Of a DNA stretch of 56,063 bases, positions 1-6,687 are shown one piece after another (within the stretch, counting starts at the first letter, position 1; every line of letters begins with the position of its first letter). A model generated the notes under the pieces. That model was not told the origin of the DNA and searched no databases. It worked only from the letters and a program-made list of their open reading frames with translations. The translations under genes were made by a program, and so were the position numbers. The DNA lies in assembly GCA_031547595.1 (NCBI GenBank), contig JAVBRU010000088.1, forward strand, positions 1-56,063. Reading direction: 5' to 3'. Source of the stretch: JAVBRU01 sp031547595 (lineage in GTDB: Bacteria; Bacillota; Clostridia; Christensenellales; Aristaeellaceae).

Positions 1-2
1 TG

Positions 3-494
3 CATTTTGAGAGGGAAACATTGGTTTTTAGTGATAAGGGCGGCCTTTGCACCATCAAATACAAGCCACTGGCCGACAAGGTGCCAGATGCCCTGGGCGA
101 TGATTTCTCGCCCAAATATTTTCAGAAGGTTGCGAAACGAAAGGCGCTGGAGAACATCAAAATATTCCTGATTGATCAAAGGGTTGTGAAGGGCATCGGC
201 AATGCCTACGCGGACGAAATCCTTTGGCGCGCTCGCATTTCGCCTTATTCCACGGTGGGCAAGGTGCCCGCAGAGGTGATGGACAAGCTGTATGAAAGCA
301 TCGGAACTGTCCTTTGCGAGGCTATCGTATCGATCAGGCAAATTGCCCCGGACATTATTTCGGGCGAAGAAAGAAGTTTTTTGCAGGTGCATCATAAAAC
401 AAAAACAGAAACCGATACTGGATTTCCGATCCGTATCGAAAGAATCCGCGATAAAATAACGTATTTTACGGACGAGCAGCTCCTTTACAAGTGA
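3..494 (+). CDS. Fpg/Nei-family DNA glycosylase, C-terminal part (5' end outside window)
   Basis: This is the C-terminal portion of a formamidopyrimidine-DNA glycosylase-like base-excision repair enzyme. The frame is open to the left edge of the window, so the N-terminal catalytic proline domain is missing here only because the window starts late. The helix-two-turn-helix DNA-binding region is clear, with the family-typical stretch around DQRVVKGIGNAYADEILW. The usual C-terminal zinc finger (CxxC...CxxC) should lie in the last 30 residues. That stretch, near TGFPIRIERIRDKITYF, keeps the beta-hairpin pattern but has no cysteines. It therefore looks like a zinc-less finger, as known from some Nei/NEIL-type enzymes. 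The next gene starts 22 bases downstream on the same strand, which suggests co-transcription. The family is certain; the substrate (8-oxoguanine or oxidised pyrimidine) cannot be told. Confidence 0.85.
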   Translation, partial: HFERETLVFSDKGGLCTIKYKPLADKVPDALGDDFSPKYFQKVAKRKALENIKIFLIDQRVVKGIGNAYADEILWRARISPYSTVGKVPAEVMDKLYESIGTVLCEAIVSIRQIAPDIISGEERSFLQVHHKTKTETDTGFPIRIERIRDKITYFTDEQLLYK

Positions 495-516
495 ACATTC
501 CGGAGGAAGTACAGAC

Positions 517-1734
517 ATGAAAAAGGACTTGGCGTACGTCAGTGACTATTTCAAGGCGCTTGTTATTCCGCATATGCCCGATGATTTTGTTGTGGCGAAG
601 CCCTTCCGACATGGATTAACGGATGGTGCGCTCAGAAAAGGCATGGAGGCATTCCGCGATTTCTTGTATGTTCTTTTTGATAAGCTGGCTGCGGACAAAG
701 CAAAAATCGACGTGAAAACAGGCGCGGTATATGACCCGCATGGCACCAAGGGCGACAGGGGCACCCGAAGCGTCAAGCATTGCTTCCCGGTGTTCTTTGA
801 TTTGACCATCATCTTGTTCTCGTTGGGATATCATGGCAGGCTTGACACGGAGACCAAAACGAAGCTGATCCTCCGGGGCGCAGATATGCTGACTGTGATC
901 TGCCCTTTGACCGAAAAATACCAATCCGTCATCCGAATGAGTAGCGAACGTAAATTGGAGCTGTTCCACCTGCTGGCCGATCTGGGACTGCGCTTTGAAG
1001 GTGCGGATTTTTCAGAAGAAATCGATTTTGCTAAAACAGGGACATTCCATATCACGTATGCCCACAATGCCTACCTTCCCATTGGGTTCAAGCTGATTGC
1101 CGAGGCCATGGTGAACAACAAGTACTATATCAAGCTGGAAAACCTGTTTGCCCCACTGTTCTTGCGTGGCGACTTTTACTCGCTTCAAAATGCCACGCCC
1201 AAAGGGCATGTCATACACATCAACGAGTATGCCCAACCGCAAACGCCCGAAATCAGGCAATGGGTAAAACAGATTGATGTGCTGCTCATTCAAAACAAGT
1301 GCACCATGGTTCGCAGTGACGGAGCGTTTCAATATATCAGGCGGGGCAAAAGCGTCACGCACGGAATGGTGTGCATCATCGATATGGGAATCACGGGATG
1401 CTCCATCATCCCCGGCGTCAACCATTTAGCAAATCCGAACAATATCCTCCTTACTCTGCCGGATGACATGGCAAATACGCTGAAAAGCTGTGGGCAGGAC
1501 GCAGCTTTCGACCCCGAACAGTGCTACCGGAAAACAGGCAACATGGGGTATGCGCGCTTTGCTTTTACGCACAACGGCGAGGATTTTGTGGGCTGTCGTC
1601 ATGCTGGGCTGAGGTGCCAGTTTTCCGGGGCAAAGTGCGGGTTTACCGGCTATCGCTTTGATTTGGCCGATCCATGCGTGCGTGAATGGATGAAAAAATG
1701 GATTGAGTTGGAGCTTGAACAATACACAGCGTGA
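517..1734 (+). CDS. Hypothetical protein with cysteine-rich C-terminus
   Basis: I do not recognise this 405-residue protein. It has no signal peptide or obvious membrane segment, so it is probably cytoplasmic. The last 80 residues are rich in cysteine (C..AGLRC...AKCGF...PC), a pattern that could bind a metal or form a small structural domain. Its ATG is preceded by GGAGGAAG about ten bases upstream. It sits 22 bases after the glycosylase gene and 67 bases before another unknown gene on the same strand, so the four genes from here to 3562 may form one transcription unit. The cysteine-rich tail recalls the tail of the 182-residue protein at 2612-3160, but no function follows from that. Confidence 0.7.
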   Translation: MKKDLAYVSDYFKALVIPHMPDDFVVAKPFRHGLTDGALRKGMEAFRDFLYVLFDKLAADKAKIDVKTGAVYDPHGTKGDRGTRSVKHCFPVFFDLTIILFSLGYHGRLDTETKTKLILRGADMLTVICPLTEKYQSVIRMSSERKLELFHLLADLGLRFEGADFSEEIDFAKTGTFHITYAHNAYLPIGFKLIAEAMVNNKYYIKLENLFAPLFLRGDFYSLQNATPKGHVIHINEYAQPQTPEIRQWVKQIDVLLIQNKCTMVRSDGAFQYIRRGKSVTHGMVCIIDMGITGCSIIPGVNHLANPNNILLTLPDDMANTLKSCGQDAAFDPEQCYRKTGNMGYARFAFTHNGEDFVGCRHAGLRCQFSGAKCGFTGYRFDLADPCVREWMKKWIELELEQYTA

Positions 1735-1801
1735 TTGATCGCGAAAGGCAGTATAGTAAACACGTTACGCTCCTGAAAAACGAGGGATGAGGAGGATTTG
1801 A

Positions 1802-2527
1802 ATGTTTGGTACAATCCGGCTGCAATATTATCTGGACGAAAACACCTATCGGCAGCTATATGAGCGGTTTGGCTTATCAAAAAGCAATCAGACAAAGCAA
1901 TTTACAGACAGCCCCATTACCGAAATATCCTTGCTGGACATCGTGTATGACTTTTTTGGTCATACCCATTTTTTCTGGATAATGGTGGATATCAATACAC
2001 TGTACGGCATGGAAAAGTGCGCTTACGTCCCCATGGACGTTGTTGATACCGATAGCTTCTACAGGCTGCTGTTGCCGGTTTATGAAAAAACCTTCGGCAG
2101 TGGGATTTCCAAAAACATCGCCGCATGCGATTACCAGTATTGCACTTATATCGAATACATGGCGCTGATCAAAACAGCCGATGCCGACAGCATCATGAAC
2201 AAGTTGCGGCAAGGAAGCTTTGCCGCCGAGCAGCTGGACATCCAGTGCTTTGATTCGTATCGTCTGAAAAATGCTTATGTCACCTTCACTGTCAATCAGC
2301 TCGGCCCTGAAACCCTTCGGCTGTGCGCCAAGATTCCGGGAACGGCGCTCAAGCGTATTTTCAAGACAGACAGCGCGCTGGTTGACGGCCATGTGCCCCA
2401 CACACAGGTTTCGAAGGTATTGAGTAAAGAAAAAGCAGCAGAAGTATTGTATAAACAGCTGGTGAAATACGCCAAGCCCCATATGCCGCCGGGATGGTCG
2501 GAAGAAATGATAAGCAGTTTTATGTAG
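1802..2527 (+). CDS. Hypothetical protein (241 aa)
   Basis: This is a 241-residue protein of unknown function, without signal peptide or transmembrane segment. The start is supported by GAGGAGG six bases before the ATG. The sequence is rich in aromatic residues (for example a FFGHTHFFWIMVD stretch near residue 50) and contains scattered cysteines without a classical metal motif. It lies between two other unknown genes in the same direction with short gaps, suggesting a shared transcript. I see no catalytic signature. Confidence 0.65.
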   Translation: MFGTIRLQYYLDENTYRQLYERFGLSKSNQTKQFTDSPITEISLLDIVYDFFGHTHFFWIMVDINTLYGMEKCAYVPMDVVDTDSFYRLLLPVYEKTFGSGISKNIAACDYQYCTYIEYMALIKTADADSIMNKLRQGSFAAEQLDIQCFDSYRLKNAYVTFTVNQLGPETLRLCAKIPGTALKRIFKTDSALVDGHVPHTQVSKVLSKEKAAEVLYKQLVKYAKPHMPPGWSEEMISSFM

Positions 2528-2611
2528 AAGGACGAAACGTGAAACCATTGGATAAAGCGTAGGAAAATCAGCAATAGCAAACTCAAAAGAGCATGAAAGG
2601 GGTTCTCTTCC

Positions 2612-3160
2612 ATGGAAAAAAGCGAACAAACCAAGCCGCTTTCTTTTGAAAGTGTTGTGTCACAGGTGCCCAGGGAGCTTCAAAGCGAAATTCTCGCCAT
2701 GGACGGCTATCTCAAAGCCCTGCGCCCGCTCAGATTCAAGCGAAACGTAGGCAAAAGCGGCAGGATCAAATATGTGGCGCCTGATTTTGGAATTTCATAC
2801 GGTATCAATCTGTCCGACACCGAATCCTTGCAGCATTTTGGCTGGTATTTCGTATACGATAACGCAGAGCAAAGATGGCACAGAAAATCAGATTGCATGG
2901 AGGAGGTGTTGGCCGAAATTTCGAAAACCGCTCCGCAACTGGCCAGCCGTATTTTTGACGCGCTCAAAACTTGCACGCTTTGCAAATCGCCCTCCTGTGG
3001 ACAAATTGCATATACCTATCTCAACGAGGAAAAGGTGGCCTGTTATGGGCGGGTGCATTTGGGGCTATGCTCTGATGATTTCAACGACGCACGGGCGTTT
3101 TTCCGGCAGCTGAATGCACTGATTGCACACAAAACATCTGGCGAAGGAGAAACACCGTAA
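2612..3160 (+). CDS. Hypothetical protein with CxxC...C motif (182 aa)
   Basis: This 182-residue protein is of unknown function and probably cytoplasmic. The C-terminal third has a cysteine cluster (CTLCKSPSC, then further cysteines about 20 and 30 residues later) followed by a helical end (DDFNDARAFFRQLNALI). This could be a small metal-binding or DNA/ligand-binding module. The start codon follows AAAGGGG at suitable distance. It is part of the same-direction run of genes from the glycosylase to the VOC protein. Confidence 0.65.
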   Translation: MEKSEQTKPLSFESVVSQVPRELQSEILAMDGYLKALRPLRFKRNVGKSGRIKYVAPDFGISYGINLSDTESLQHFGWYFVYDNAEQRWHRKSDCMEEVLAEISKTAPQLASRIFDALKTCTLCKSPSCGQIAYTYLNEEKVACYGRVHLGLCSDDFNDARAFFRQLNALIAHKTSGEGETP

Positions 3161-3193
3161 GCCACAAACGCTAAGAATTGGGGAGGTGTTCCT

Positions 3194-3562
3194 ATGTGGC
3201 TTCATGGCGCCTGTATTCAGACGCATCATATCGAACCCATGGCGGCTTTCTACCAAAGTGTTTTTGGCTATGCGCCCACCGTTGATGGCGGCGTAGACTT
3301 TCGGTTTCTCAAAAACCAACTGATCGTTTTTCGGCACACCGATGCTGACATGCCCGCCACGAAGAACATGGCTCTGATCTATGCCGTGGAAGACGTGGAT
3401 GCGGAATATGCCAAGTTGAACAGCCGCGGCCTTGCGCACAGTCCGCCCACCGACAAACCCTGGGGCGTTCGGTCTTTTGTGATCAGTGACCCGGACGGCA
3501 ACACGATCAGCTTCTTTTGCCCGCTTGAAAAAGGCATTGACAAAGCGGCTCCAGTAGCCTAA
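3194..3562 (+). CDS. VOC-superfamily protein (glyoxalase/bleomycin-resistance fold)
   Basis: This is a 122-residue single-module vicinal-oxygen-chelate protein. The paired beta-alpha-beta pattern is visible: an N-terminal THHIEPMAAFYQSVFGY segment, a middle strand with YAVEDVDAEYAKL, and the typical C-terminal DPDGNTISFF motif. Such proteins act as dimers and range from glyoxalase I and dioxygenases to metalloid and antibiotic resistance proteins; the substrate cannot be assigned. The ATG follows GGGGAGG. It is the last gene of the first plus-strand run, and the next gene has its own promoter-like sequence. Confidence 0.85.
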   Translation: MWLHGACIQTHHIEPMAAFYQSVFGYAPTVDGGVDFRFLKNQLIVFRHTDADMPATKNMALIYAVEDVDAEYAKLNSRGLAHSPPTDKPWGVRSFVISDPDGNTISFFCPLEKGIDKAAPVA

Positions 3563-3612
3563 ACTGTACGTGTGACAGCATAGATCAAAGGAGCGATGCA
3601 GGCGCGGCGCAC

Positions 3613-3640
3613 TTGATAGTTGCACCATCGGCAATATAAG
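3613..3640 (+). promoter_or_regulatory. Putative promoter for the leader and methyltransferase gene
   Basis: TTGATA (3613-3618) and TATAAG (3635-3640) are separated by 16 bases. Transcription from here would give a leader of roughly 200 bases before the methyltransferase start at 3846, enough to hold the hairpins described at 3735-3800. Confidence 0.45.
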
Positions 3641-3708
3641 TGAGCATGTGGAAGTAGGGCATAAAACATAATTCTACACGAAAAAGATTCCTTGGCGGAG
3701 GCTTTTTT

Positions 3709-3849
3709 GTGTGCAAATTGTGCTTTTATATCTACACTCCACATCAAAAACTCTTGGTCTTGCAAGAGCTGTGGAGTGATCCACGGCTCTTTTGTTTTGT
3801 CTATGTTGTCACAACAAGAGACAACAAAATTTGTAGGGGGGAACGATGA
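3709..3849 (+). CDS. Putative leader peptide (46 aa, GTG start)
   Basis: This is a short reading frame upstream of the methyltransferase gene. A GGAGG at 3697-3701 lies seven bases before the GTG at 3709. The frame ends with TGA at 3847-3849, overlapping the ATG of the methyltransferase (ATGA), the classic layout for translational coupling. The peptide would contain several Cys, Tyr and Leu codons (it begins MCKLCFYIYTPHQK). Translation would run across the terminator/antiterminator hairpins at 3735-3790. A TTG two bases upstream opens another frame that runs to 3925 inside the methyltransferase gene, but it lacks the coupling. Whether the peptide is made is inference. Confidence 0.4.
   Translation: MCKLCFYIYTPHQKLLVLQELWSDPRLFCFVYVVTTRDNKICRGER
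3735..3800 (+). promoter_or_regulatory. Putative transcription attenuator (alternative hairpins plus terminator)
   Basis: Two mutually exclusive RNA foldings are visible. The terminator form pairs AAGAGCTGTGGA (3764-3775) with TCCACGGCTCTT (3780-3791), 12 pairs with one G-U, followed by TTTGTTTTGT. The alternative form pairs CACTCCACA (3735-3743) with TGTGGAGTG (3770-3778) and CTCTTG (3751-3756) with CAAGAG (3763-3768). This uses up the left arm of the terminator. The arrangement is that of a ribosome- or ligand-controlled attenuator in front of the methyltransferase gene. Confidence 0.65.
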
Positions 3850-4682
3850 TGTTCAAACAGCTGTTGCCATACATCCACAAACCAGCACTGTATCAGTCCG
3901 GTACGGCAGCGTTGTGGACAGATGAGCATATTTCGAAAGGCATGCTCGAAGCACACCTGAATCCCGGCTGGGATGCCGCAACAAGGACCCATTCCTTTGT
4001 GAGTCAATCGGCAGATTGGATCGCATCGCTTTTGCCGCCCAGTAAATATCCGCACCTGCTGGATCTCGGCTGCGGCCCCGGCATCTATGCAGAATTGTTT
4101 TACCGCGCGGGGTATGCTGTTACCGGTGTTGATTTTTCCAGGCGTTCTGTGGACTACGCCAAGGAGCAAGCGCGGCTGTGCAAGAGCGACATCCGCTACC
4201 TTTGCCAGGATTATCTGACCCTTGATTATACCGCGCAATTTGACGTCGTCACATTGATCTATTGTGATTATGCAGTGTTATCGGCTACGGATCGGCTCGC
4301 CCTGCAACGGAAGGTGTACCAAGCGCTAAAGCCCGGTGGAAGATTTGTGTTCGATGTGTTTACACCCCGCATGCGTAAGGCGGAGGCGCACACCTGGGAA
4401 TACTGTGAAGTCGGCGGATTTTTCAGTGATCAGCCGCATTTATGTCTGAATGCCGTTTATCAATATGACGATGAAGACCATACGGAGCTTTGCCAATACA
4501 TTGTGCAGACCCACGAAAAAGTGAGCTGCTATCATGTGTGGGATCACTATTTCACCCAGGAGCTGATCCTGGCGGAAACCCGGGCCGCAGGCTTTGAAAC
4601 AGTGCAGCTGTATGGCGATGTAGCGGGAAAGCCCTTTGCGGATGACGGAGAAACCATCTGCGTTGTTGCGCTAAAACCCTGA
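3846..4682 (+). CDS. Class I SAM-dependent methyltransferase
   Basis: This 278-residue Rossmann-fold methyltransferase carries the SAM-binding motif I LLDLGCGPGIYAELF near residue 75, an acidic motif II (VTGVDFS), and the post-motif ALKPGGRFVFDVFTPR. No sequence typical of a known rRNA methylase family is evident, and the acceptor substrate is unknown. The start (ATGATG) follows a GGGGGG-rich ribosome binding site. The gene has an unusual 5' leader with an attenuator and a coupled short reading frame. That layout is common for antibiotic-inducible ribosome-protection genes, so a role in drug response is possible but is inference only. A strong terminator follows at 4716-4747. Confidence 0.85.
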   Translation: MMFKQLLPYIHKPALYQSGTAALWTDEHISKGMLEAHLNPGWDAATRTHSFVSQSADWIASLLPPSKYPHLLDLGCGPGIYAELFYRAGYAVTGVDFSRRSVDYAKEQARLCKSDIRYLCQDYLTLDYTAQFDVVTLIYCDYAVLSATDRLALQRKVYQALKPGGRFVFDVFTPRMRKAEAHTWEYCEVGGFFSDQPHLCLNAVYQYDDEDHTELCQYIVQTHEKVSCYHVWDHYFTQELILAETRAAGFETVQLYGDVAGKPFADDGETICVVALKP

Positions 4683-4715
4683 AGCCCTATGAAATAAGCC
4701 AAAAGAAAAGCAGAG

Positions 4716-4747
4716 GCCAGCCGTAACAATGCGTTCGGCTGGCTTTT
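4716..4747 (+). terminator. Rho-independent terminator after the methyltransferase gene
   Basis: GCCAGCCG (4716-4723) pairs perfectly with CGGCTGGC (4736-4743) across a 12-base loop, and TTTT follows. Confidence 0.8.
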
Positions 4748-4820
4748 GGTTGGAAAGCGTGTTACAATAAACATAGGGCAGCAGGATCCCTCTTCTACAA
4801 AAAATCTATTAGGTGATTGT

Positions 4821-5588
4821 ATGACGAAAGAAGAAAGAAAAGTCAAGAAAAGATACATCATGATCCGTGCAATAGCTCTCCTGCTTGTTGTCCTTGTGAT
4901 TGCTTTTGTATGGTTTCTTCCCATTGGGTACCGCATGACGGTATCCATCCACGGCTTTGACAGGATTGCCGATCCTGTGTACGTCAATCAGGGATTCCAA
5001 GGCAGCACGGAGGAAGCACTCCGCATTGTGGAGCAAGCAAGGCAGCGCGTTTCCGAATATTTTGGAGAAATCGAAAGCGCACCTGTTATCATCCTGTGCG
5101 ACGACATTGCAAAGCTGAACAAGCTGGGCGGCGTGCATGACACCTCCACGCTGATGCTGGTGCAGGTACAAAGCTACATTGTGATTTCGGACGAATATCT
5201 GAATGTGGATGTAGTGGCGCACGAACTGACGCACGCGGAAGTGCATTACCGCGCCTATAAAGGCAAGCTGTGGTTTCAGGTGGCCTTGCCCACGTGGTTT
5301 GACGAGGGATTTGCCACACAAAATGATGATCGGGATCTCTACAGCGAGGGCGCATGGATCGCCGTAACGGATAACGGCAAAAACGTAGCCGCCCTCAGCG
5401 ATATGGACACGCCCGCGAAGTTCTATGCGGGGGATTCCGAGGCACGCCGGTACCGCTACATCGTCAGCAAGCATGAGTTGAAAGAATGGATCGATCAAAA
5501 CGGAAAAGAAGCCTTGTTTGATTTGCTGAGCAGGCTCAATCAGGGGGAGAATTTTGACGCGCTGTATTATCAATTAGAATTGCATTAG
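4821..5588 (+). CDS. Membrane-anchored HExxH zinc metallopeptidase-like protein
   Basis: This 255-residue protein has one N-terminal transmembrane helix (about residues 13-33), so the rest is probably extracellular. A zinc-protease signature HELTH (H134, E135, H138) is followed by WFDEGFA, whose glutamate (E162) fits the third ligand of gluzincins. The substrate is unknown. I chose the ATG at 4821 because AGGTGAT precedes it; an upstream in-frame start would run into the preceding terminator. The next gene, a surface DUF4097 protein, starts 75 bases downstream with its own promoter-like sequence. Confidence 0.75.
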   Translation: MTKEERKVKKRYIMIRAIALLLVVLVIAFVWFLPIGYRMTVSIHGFDRIADPVYVNQGFQGSTEEALRIVEQARQRVSEYFGEIESAPVIILCDDIAKLNKLGGVHDTSTLMLVQVQSYIVISDEYLNVDVVAHELTHAEVHYRAYKGKLWFQVALPTWFDEGFATQNDDRDLYSEGAWIAVTDNGKNVAALSDMDTPAKFYAGDSEARRYRYIVSKHELKEWIDQNGKEALFDLLSRLNQGENFDALYYQLELH

Positions 5589-5604
5589 AAATGTTCAAAA
5601 GCCC

Positions 5605-5633
5605 TTTTGCTGATACTCAAAGTATGCTATATT
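5605..5633 (+). promoter_or_regulatory. Putative extended -10 promoter of the DUF4097 gene
   Basis: TGCTATATT (5625-5633) is an extended -10 element. A weak -35 (TTTTGC, 5605-5610) lies 17 bases upstream. Nearly the same TATGCTATA core recurs upstream of the genes at 6688 and 10784. Confidence 0.4.
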
Positions 5634-5663
5634 GGTCAAGGACAACCAAGAAGGGGCAACGCA

Positions 5664-6560
5664 ATGAAGAAAATCATCAAGTGGATTATCAGGGTAATCA
5701 TCGTGCTCATGCTGCTGGGCGCGTTCAGCTATTTCGCGCAGGGGCAGGAAGAGTATACCGAAAAGCAATACCGTGCTTCCGGCATCACGCAGCTTGTTTT
5801 CAAGGACATCAACAACGCCGTGCACGTGGTGCAATCCGCCGACAATCAGGTGCACATCACCTATTTTGACGGCAACAAAAGCCACTACGAAATCACCGAA
5901 AAGAACGGCGTATTGACTGTGACCCACAAAAGCAATCGCGAATGGTATGAGATTTTTGATTTTTCCTTCCTGTCCGGCGGCCGGCAGGTAGTGCTGGCAC
6001 TGCCCAAATCCGCGCTGGAGAGCATTGAGATCACCACCACCAACGGCGCTATCAAAGCCGAAGAAGTGGCGCTTGGCGGCAACCTGACACTTGGCACCAC
6101 CAATGGCAAAATCACGGTGGCCGACCTTAACATCGCCGGGTCGCTGACGCTGCGCAGTACCAATGCTGCGCTTGCCGCCACCAGCGTGGCCGCCCGGGAT
6201 TTCTCGATGCAGTCCACCAACGGCAGCATCACGGTGGGCGGCCTGATTGTGAACAAGTATGCAAGCCTTGGCAGTACCAATGGCAGCTGCAAGGTGGAGA
6301 TGGTGCGCGCGGAGAGTCTGGGCATCAGCACCACCAACGGAAAAATCACCTTCACCGATGTGCAGGTATCAAAAAGCCTCATCTGCTCTTCCACAAACGC
6401 CTCCATCACCGGCGACGTGGCGGGCAAAGAAAGCGATTTTTCGATCACCTCCCGCACCACCAACGGCAAAAACAACCTGCCCACCGGCTCTACGGCGGGC
6501 GCGAAGCAAATGAAAATCACCACCACCAACGGCAATATTTCCGTCAGCTTTTCCGAATAA
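5664..6560 (+). CDS. DUF4097-type beta-repeat protein, membrane anchored
   Basis: This 298-residue protein has an N-terminal hydrophobic helix (about residues 8-24) and an extracellular body made of repeats of about 20 residues, each with a [ST]TN[GA] turn (TTNGAIK, TTNGKIT, STNGSIT and so on, at least nine copies). This is typical of the DUF4097 'putative adhesin' beta-solenoid family. Family members often sit next to PspC or stress-sensing membrane proteins, which are absent here. The start at 5664 (MKKIIKWI) is preceded by AAGGGGC; an upstream in-frame TTG would add a non-hydrophobic lead. The gene is followed by a terminator. Confidence 0.8.
   Translation: MKKIIKWIIRVIIVLMLLGAFSYFAQGQEEYTEKQYRASGITQLVFKDINNAVHVVQSADNQVHITYFDGNKSHYEITEKNGVLTVTHKSNREWYEIFDFSFLSGGRQVVLALPKSALESIEITTTNGAIKAEEVALGGNLTLGTTNGKITVADLNIAGSLTLRSTNAALAATSVAARDFSMQSTNGSITVGGLIVNKYASLGSTNGSCKVEMVRAESLGISTTNGKITFTDVQVSKSLICSSTNASITGDVAGKESDFSITSRTTNGKNNLPTGSTAGAKQMKITTTNGNISVSFSE
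6030..6545 (+). repeat. In-gene tandem repeat coding for [ST]TN[GA] turns
   Basis: The motif ACCAACGGC or close variants recurs at intervals of about 60 bases inside the DUF4097 gene, each coding the turn of one beta-solenoid rung. It reflects protein repetition, not a DNA array. Confidence 0.7.
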
Positions 6561-6577
6561 AAAGATCCCCCATAACG

Positions 6578-6609
6578 CCCGTTTTCGGATTATCCCGGAA
6601 CGGGTTTTT
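6578..6609 (+). terminator. Rho-independent terminator after the DUF4097 gene
   Basis: CCCGTTTTCGG (6578-6588) pairs with CCGGAACGGG (6595-6604), with a small bulge and wobble, followed by TTTTT. Confidence 0.75.
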
Positions 6610-6629
6610 AAGATTACACAAATGCAAAC

Positions 6630-6658
6630 TTGCCAAATGCCAGGGGGTATGCTATACT
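6630..6658 (+). promoter_or_regulatory. Promoter of the hybrid sensor kinase gene
   Basis: TTGCCA (6630-6635), a 17-base spacer and TATACT (6653-6658), with TGC before the -10 (extended -10 form). Confidence 0.55.
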
Positions 6659-6687
6659 AAAAAAACAATACTTATATAGGATGCTTT

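Noticed and set aside
1877..2629. 250-residue minus-strand frame opposite the 241-aa gene
   Set aside because: No ribosome binding site or domain, and the plus-strand gene has GAGGAGG before its ATG and fits the directional run of genes.
3692..3925. Alternative 77-codon leader frame (TTG start) before the methyltransferase
   Set aside because: It runs 80 bases into the methyltransferase gene in another frame. The GTG frame at 3709 has better spacing from GGAGG and ends in an ATGA coupling, so that one was preferred.
6030..6545. Regular repeats that might be a CRISPR-like array
   Set aside because: The period follows codons and encodes [ST]TN[GA] turns of a beta-solenoid protein; there are no spacers or cas genes.
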